Positions 60,418-64,000 of a DNA stretch of 64,000 nucleotides are shown in pieces. The stretch lies in the NCBI GenBank assembly GCA_040381555.1, contig JBEIHC010000001.1, forward strand, positions 1 to 64,000, written 5' to 3'. Every line of letters starts with the position of its first letter. Positions within the stretch are counted from its first letter, which is position 1. The notes below the pieces were generated by a model. The model did not search any database. It had not been told where the DNA came from and saw only the letters and a list, made by a program, of their open reading frames with translations. The position numbers were made by a program, and so were the translations under genes. This DNA is from CANHCC01 sp040381555 (GTDB lineage Bacteria; Bacteroidota; Bacteroidia; J057; RFSG01).

Positions 60418-60837
60418 ATGCATGGATTTAAATTATTGAGGGTGCAGGATTTATCTGTAAATTTATTTTTAGGGGTACTATTGAATTTGGTTCTTTTCCT
60501 CTTCGGATGCGGGGAGAAGCAGGCTTCAACCGTTATGGCTGCAGAATCATTTAGGCCTTTACTCAAAGAAATGCTGATTGCGGAGAGTGGGGTAGAGGCT
60601 CTGCCTTTAAGTTACACGGAAAAAAAGGAAGCTCGTGAACAGAGGTATCGGCTTATTTTTCAAAATGCAGGTATATCCGCTGAAGATTTTTTTAACAGCT
60701 TTGAGTATTATCGTATGCAACCAGAAATAATGGACACCCTGTATGCCCATATTCTGGATGAGTTAAACGAATCACTCATGCAGCAGCGTATGACCATCAA
60801 CCCAGGTTTGGATTCTAGTCTCCTCAATCGTCCATGA
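60418..60837 (+). CDS. DUF4296-like lipoprotein
   Basis: A 139-aa lipoprotein (signal ending LVLFLFGCGEK, lipobox Phe-Gly-Cys). The mature region is helical and matches the DUF4296 pattern: FRPLLKEMLIAESGVEALP, then RYRLIFQNAGISAEDFFNS and FEYYRMQPEIMDTLYAHIL. The family is Bacteroidota-specific and without known function. It overlaps the mutS2 start in ATGA (60834-60837), so it is translationally coupled to mutS2. A DNA-repair link is not implied by its envelope location. Confidence 0.75.
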   Translation: MHGFKLLRVQDLSVNLFLGVLLNLVLFLFGCGEKQASTVMAAESFRPLLKEMLIAESGVEALPLSYTEKKEAREQRYRLIFQNAGISAEDFFNSFEYYRMQPEIMDTLYAHILDELNESLMQQRMTINPGLDSSLLNRP

Positions 60838-63215
60838 AGGTTTATCCTCCAGACGCAGCAGAACGCTTAGGCTTTGATACCATACTTCGGGAATTAGCGC
60901 GTTTATCGGAGACTGATCCTATCCGAGAACAATTTTTGCATCTTCAGCCCAGTCATAATCCTTTATTAATTCGGGAGAGCCTGGTTCAGACCAAAGCCTA
61001 TATGCGCTTATTGATGCAGGCTGAGTATCCCAGAGATATTGTTTTTAGAGAGATTCAGCCTTATCTGAAAAAAGCTCTTCCCCAAAATGCCTGGTTGAGT
61101 GCAGAAGAGATTTTTAGAGTCATTTTATGGTTGCGAACTTTAAGAGTGTTATTGGCTTTTATAGAAAAAAAGAAGGATGATTTTCCAGAATTGTTGGCTT
61201 TAATTCCTGCTGCTGAGCGTCCATTTGGCTTGCAGGAATTTTTGGCGGGTCATTTTACCTCAGAAGGTCAATTAAAAGATAATGCCAGTCCTGAGTTAGG
61301 TCGCTTGCGAAAAGGTATTTTGGAAACGGGGCATAAAGTAAGGCGACTAACCGAAAAAATACACAAAGCAGCCAGGGATCAAGGCTGGTCGGATGCTCGA
61401 GAGGTAAGTATTCGCAATAATCGTCTGGTTATCCCCTTGAATGCCGATTTCAAAGGACGGATTGAAGGATTTGTGCAGGATGTTTCTCAGTCGGGACAGA
61501 CTATTTTTATAGAGCCCGCGGAGGCTCTTCCGCTTAACAATGAATTGAGTTTATTGCAGCTCAAAGAGAGGCAGGAGATTATTCGAATTTTGACCGATTT
61601 GACAGATCATCTACGAGCAAAAATGCCGGAGTTGAAGGTTTGGGAAGAATGGTTACAAAAAATGGAGATTTTGCAGGCTCGGGCTAAGTTTTCGACTAAA
61701 ATTCAAGCAGATATTCCCCAGTTAGATCCCTCAGGTGATTGCCTGAAAATTGTTCAAGGCCGAAATCCATTACTAGTTCTGCAAATTCAGCAGGCGGTTG
61801 TGCCTTTAGATTTAGATTTGAACCGTCAGCAAAGGATATTATTGATTTCGGGACCGAATGCGGGCGGGAAATCTGTTGCGTTAAAAACGGCTGGGATATT
61901 ACAATGGATGGTACAATGCGGATTACCAGTTCCCGCCGATTCCTCTTCCATTTTTCCTGTATTAGCTTCTTTGTTTACAGTTGTAGGGGATGGGCAGTCG
62001 ATTGAAAATGATCTAAGTACTTATACGGCACATTTAAGTCATATGCGGTATTTGTTGGAGCGAGCCCATGAGTCCTCTTTATTTTTGATAGATGAGTTTG
62101 GTTCGGGAACGGATCCCCGTTCAGGAGGACCCATTGCAGTGGCTTTGTTGGAGGCGCTCGTTGAACAAGGCGCGCTTGGTATTGTTACAACACATTATAG
62201 TGATTTAAAGCAACTTGCGCGTCGAAATCCTGCTGTTCGGAATGCTGCCATGCATTTTGATTTGAAAGATTTTAAGCCTTCTTATCAGCTGGAAATGGGG
62301 CATGCCGGAAGTAGTTATGCTTTTGAAATTGCCCGGAAAGCCGGAATTCCGGAATCTGTACTTCGAAGGGGAAAGACCCTAATGGGAAAGGCACCTGCGG
62401 AAACGGAAGAATTATTAACCGCCTTAAATCGAGACAAGGAAGAGATACTTAAGCTACAGGAGAAATTAGGAATTGAATCTCTGGAGAATCAAAAAATAAG
62501 GGATAAATTAAATCAGGCGGAAAGAGAAGCCAAGGAGAAAGTCAGGAAACTAATTGCCGATGCACGCGAGCAGGCTAGGGGAATGTTAACCGAAGCTTCC
62601 AAAAAAATTGGAGAATTAGTTCAGGAAACGAGGGAGAAGCAATTAGAAAAAAAGGTTGCCAAAAGCATACAGAAGGAATTGATGAGTTTTATTCCGGATA
62701 TTGATCAGGGAGAGGAAGTTTTTCTGGAGCCAATACCTGGATTTAAAGAAGTAATCGGAGTAGATCCTGTTATAGGAGATCGGGTAAAATGGTTCAGTAC
62801 CGGTGCAATTGGTAGGGTGCTGGATATTCTGAATGGAAGATTTGTTATTGCCTTTGGAGATATTCGAACCTCTTTGAAAAGAGAAGAGATTATTCTCTTA
62901 AAAACGGAAGAAGATATTTCTAAAATTAAGGTAGAAATTTCTGCGCAAACTCGAGCTGATCATAAAATGAATGCGACAATCACTTTGGATATTCGGGGTC
63001 AAAGAATGGAACCTGCGCAATTGATGTTGCAAAAATTTCTAGATGATGCTTTTGTGAATGGCTTGCCTTTCGTTCATATTATCCATGGAAAGGGAAATGG
63101 GATTTTAAGAACCATGACTCGGGATATGTTGAAACGGGCACCTGGGGTGAAGCGGGTAGAAGAACCGCCCATTGAGCAGGGCGGGGCAGGGGCAACGGAT
63201 GCTTATTTTAATTGA
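60834..63215 (+). CDS. mutS2: Endonuclease MutS2
   Basis: A 793-aa MutS-family protein that suppresses homologous recombination and, in some bacteria, rescues collided ribosomes. The core shows Walker A (GPNAGGKSVALKTAG, 340-347) and Walker B (FLIDEFGSGTDPRSGG, about 414-425), and VTTHYSDLKQLARRNP follows. A charged coiled region (about 515-615) leads to the C-terminal Smr nuclease domain (TLDIRGQRMEPAQLMLQKF; HIIHGKGNGILRTM). There is no N-terminal mismatch-recognition domain, which separates it from MutS. It is coupled to the DUF4296 gene. A short GGGG-TATT-CCCC hairpin (63221-63235) follows, then array 2. Confidence 0.95.
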   Translation: MKVYPPDAAERLGFDTILRELARLSETDPIREQFLHLQPSHNPLLIRESLVQTKAYMRLLMQAEYPRDIVFREIQPYLKKALPQNAWLSAEEIFRVILWLRTLRVLLAFIEKKKDDFPELLALIPAAERPFGLQEFLAGHFTSEGQLKDNASPELGRLRKGILETGHKVRRLTEKIHKAARDQGWSDAREVSIRNNRLVIPLNADFKGRIEGFVQDVSQSGQTIFIEPAEALPLNNELSLLQLKERQEIIRILTDLTDHLRAKMPELKVWEEWLQKMEILQARAKFSTKIQADIPQLDPSGDCLKIVQGRNPLLVLQIQQAVVPLDLDLNRQQRILLISGPNAGGKSVALKTAGILQWMVQCGLPVPADSSSIFPVLASLFTVVGDGQSIENDLSTYTAHLSHMRYLLERAHESSLFLIDEFGSGTDPRSGGPIAVALLEALVEQGALGIVTTHYSDLKQLARRNPAVRNAAMHFDLKDFKPSYQLEMGHAGSSYAFEIARKAGIPESVLRRGKTLMGKAPAETEELLTALNRDKEEILKLQEKLGIESLENQKIRDKLNQAEREAKEKVRKLIADAREQARGMLTEASKKIGELVQETREKQLEKKVAKSIQKELMSFIPDIDQGEEVFLEPIPGFKEVIGVDPVIGDRVKWFSTGAIGRVLDILNGRFVIAFGDIRTSLKREEIILLKTEEDISKIKVEISAQTRADHKMNATITLDIRGQRMEPAQLMLQKFLDDAFVNGLPFVHIIHGKGNGILRTMTRDMLKRAPGVKRVEEPPIEQGGAGATDAYFN

Positions 63216-63281
63216 TTTTTTGGGGGTATTCCCCAATACCTGACTCGTATTTTTTTGAACCCAACTCTTGACCTCTAATAG

Positions 63282-63481
63282 GTTTAGGGTAAACTGAGGT
63301 TTAGGGTAAACGGAAGTTTAGGGTAAACGGGAGTTTAGGGTAAACGGAGGTTTAGGGTAAACGGAAGTTTAGGGTAAACGGGAGTTTAGGGTAAACTGAG
63401 GTTTAGGGTAAACGGAAGTTTAGGGTAAACGGAAGTTTAGGGTAAACGGGAGTTTAGGGTAAACGGAGGTTTAGGGTAAAC
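63282..63481 (+). repeat. Array 2: twelve GTTTAGGGTAAAC units, 17-bp period
   Basis: Twelve exact copies of the same core GTTTAGGGTAAAC on the same strand, again with a constant 17-bp period. Spacers are TGAG, GGAA, GGGA, GGAG, GGAA, GGGA, TGAG, GGAA, GGAA, GGGA, GGAG, all purine-rich. There is a weak higher-order order: TGAG-GGAA appears twice, six units apart. It lies between mutS2 and a secreted-protein gene, both on the plus strand. Confidence 0.95.
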
Positions 63482-63554
63482 CCTCCATCTGAACCGTCCA
63501 CCATTCTATTCAGACCATTCAAATGCCTGAGTATTACAGCGTGAGATTAATTTG

Positions 63555-63562
63555 TAAATTTG
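63555..63562 (+). promoter_or_regulatory. -7 box for the final secreted-protein gene
   Basis: TAAATTTG matches TAnnTTTG and ends 11 nt before ATG 63574. Array 2 lies about 75 bp upstream. Confidence 0.4.
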
Positions 63563-63573
63563 ATTGATATACA

Positions 63574-64000
63574 ATGATTGCTATCCCCTATATAGAATCC
63601 ATTATCCCATTACGCCAAATTTATTGGCGGTTTTGGCTATTGGTTTCGATATTGGGAATTGGGGGGTTAAGTTTAAATCCTGTTAAAGCTCAAGTTACTG
63701 CTGGAGATTGTGGTGCCGCAGTTCCGGTTTGCACGAATTTGAATTTTCAAATCAGTCCGAATGGATTTGGTTCTCTGAATGAGTTGGGGATTGGTACGAT
63801 TAGTAATCCTTCCATTAATCCAGCGAGTGGAAATATGGGATGCCTATTAGCGGGAGAACAAAATTCAACTTGGGTTCTCGTTAATATTGCTCAATCTGGT
63901 ACTTTACAATTTAGTTTTGGCAGCCCGGGTCCTGTTCAATGTTTTGACTGGATAATGTGGCGTTATACCCCCGCAACCTGTAATCAAATTTTAAACAATA
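63574..64000 (+). CDS. Secreted protein, 3' end outside the window
   Basis: ATG 63574 opens a frame that runs to the end of the window (142 residues so far). A signal segment (YWRFWLLVSILGIGGLSLN, ending VKAQ) is followed by GDCGAAVPVCTNLNFQISP and a Gly/Asn/Ser-rich strand region. The GCLLAGEQNSTWVLVNIAQ motif and CFDWIMWRYTPATCNQI are typical of the N-terminal domains of large secreted or gliding-associated Bacteroidota proteins, which often end with a T9SS domain. The C-terminus cannot be seen. Confidence 0.75.
   Translation, partial: MIAIPYIESIIPLRQIYWRFWLLVSILGIGGLSLNPVKAQVTAGDCGAAVPVCTNLNFQISPNGFGSLNELGIGTISNPSINPASGNMGCLLAGEQNSTWVLVNIAQSGTLQFSFGSPGPVQCFDWIMWRYTPATCNQILNN

Larger units (their letters stand above)
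63216..63573. other. Intergenic region with hairpin and array 2
   Basis: This 358-bp gap contains a weak hairpin (TGGGG-GTATT-CCCCA, 63221-63235) that could end mutS2 transcription, then array 2 and a promoter box for the final gene. No other feature was seen. Confidence 0.6.

Noticed and set aside
63282..63481. TTTAGGG in the core as telomere-like sequence
   Set aside because: The heptamer is the plant telomere unit, but here it occurs once per 17 bp inside a dyad-symmetric core and internal to a bacterial chromosome, so the match is a coincidence.

Overview
The window is a chromosomal segment of a member of the Bacteroidota. Several independent signs agree. Secreted proteins carry C-terminal type IX secretion (T9SS) sorting domains (genes at 8618, 11636, 26304, 31026). 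Families largely confined to this phylum are present (DUF5686, DUF4292, DUF4296, DUF2723, head-GIN/DUF2807 and the so-called 'asparagine synthetase B-like' exported family). Promoters resemble the phylum's -7 box TAnnTTTG, and clear Shine-Dalgarno sequences are rare. The order TPR lipoprotein - DUF4292 - EnvC-like - tatA - gatA - LysM transglycosylase is, from memory, also typical. Genus and order cannot be set from sequence alone. No tRNA, rRNA, CRISPR array, transposase or phage gene was seen.

Layout. 1-3096: 3' part of sbcC. 3.1-6.0 kb: an AT-rich island with a divergent sensor kinase / response regulator pair, bracketed by two diverged copies of a ~170-bp direct repeat, each encoding a very similar small hydrophobic peptide. 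6.0-15.3 kb: acetyl-CoA synthetase, thioredoxin, TraB/GumN, two T9SS cargo proteins, an M28 peptidase and a DinB protein. 15.5-21.6 kb: an ECF sigma / membrane anti-sigma / outer-membrane protein operon, then a head-GIN protein and a DUF5686 protein. 21.6-26.3 kb: heptosyltransferase-like GT9, a nuoN standing apart from other nuo genes, a CCA-adding-type enzyme and an outer-membrane protein. 26.3-36.1 kb: T9SS cargo, thioredoxin reductase, YkgJ and GT39 proteins, a cystathionine beta-synthase-like enzyme, an HtrA protease and a lipoprotein.

36.1-47.4 kb is rich in GT-C-type membrane glycosyltransferases: a DUF2723 protein, then (minus strand) four consecutive paralogues that each fuse a TMTC/ArnT-like multi-spanning membrane half to a TPR half. 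Between them lies ~0.8 kb of non-coding DNA built from several unrelated palindromic and direct repeats. 47.6-56.6 kb (all plus): exported 'AsnB-like' protein, pterin carbinolamine dehydratase, dUTPase, then the envelope and housekeeping block ending in a LysM transglycosylase. 56.9-60.3 kb (minus): a short Bat-type aerotolerance cluster (DUF58, BatD-like, BatA) followed by yggS. 60.4-63.2 kb (plus): DUF4296 lipoprotein and mutS2. The window closes inside a secreted-protein gene.

The most unusual non-coding features are two tandem arrays, 56706-56905 and 63282-63481. Each has exactly twelve copies of the invariant near-palindrome GTTTAGGGTAAAC spaced by 4 variable bases (17-bp period). The 4-base spacers are pyrimidine-rich in the first array and purine-rich in the second. 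A two-unit relative, with arms changed to CTTA/TAAG, lies upstream of the TMTC-like operon at 47506-47535. These arrays, the tandem TMTC-like paralogues and the duplicated small ORF around the kinase pair are the best candidates for undescribed biology. Everything was read by eye; no database search or calculation was run.
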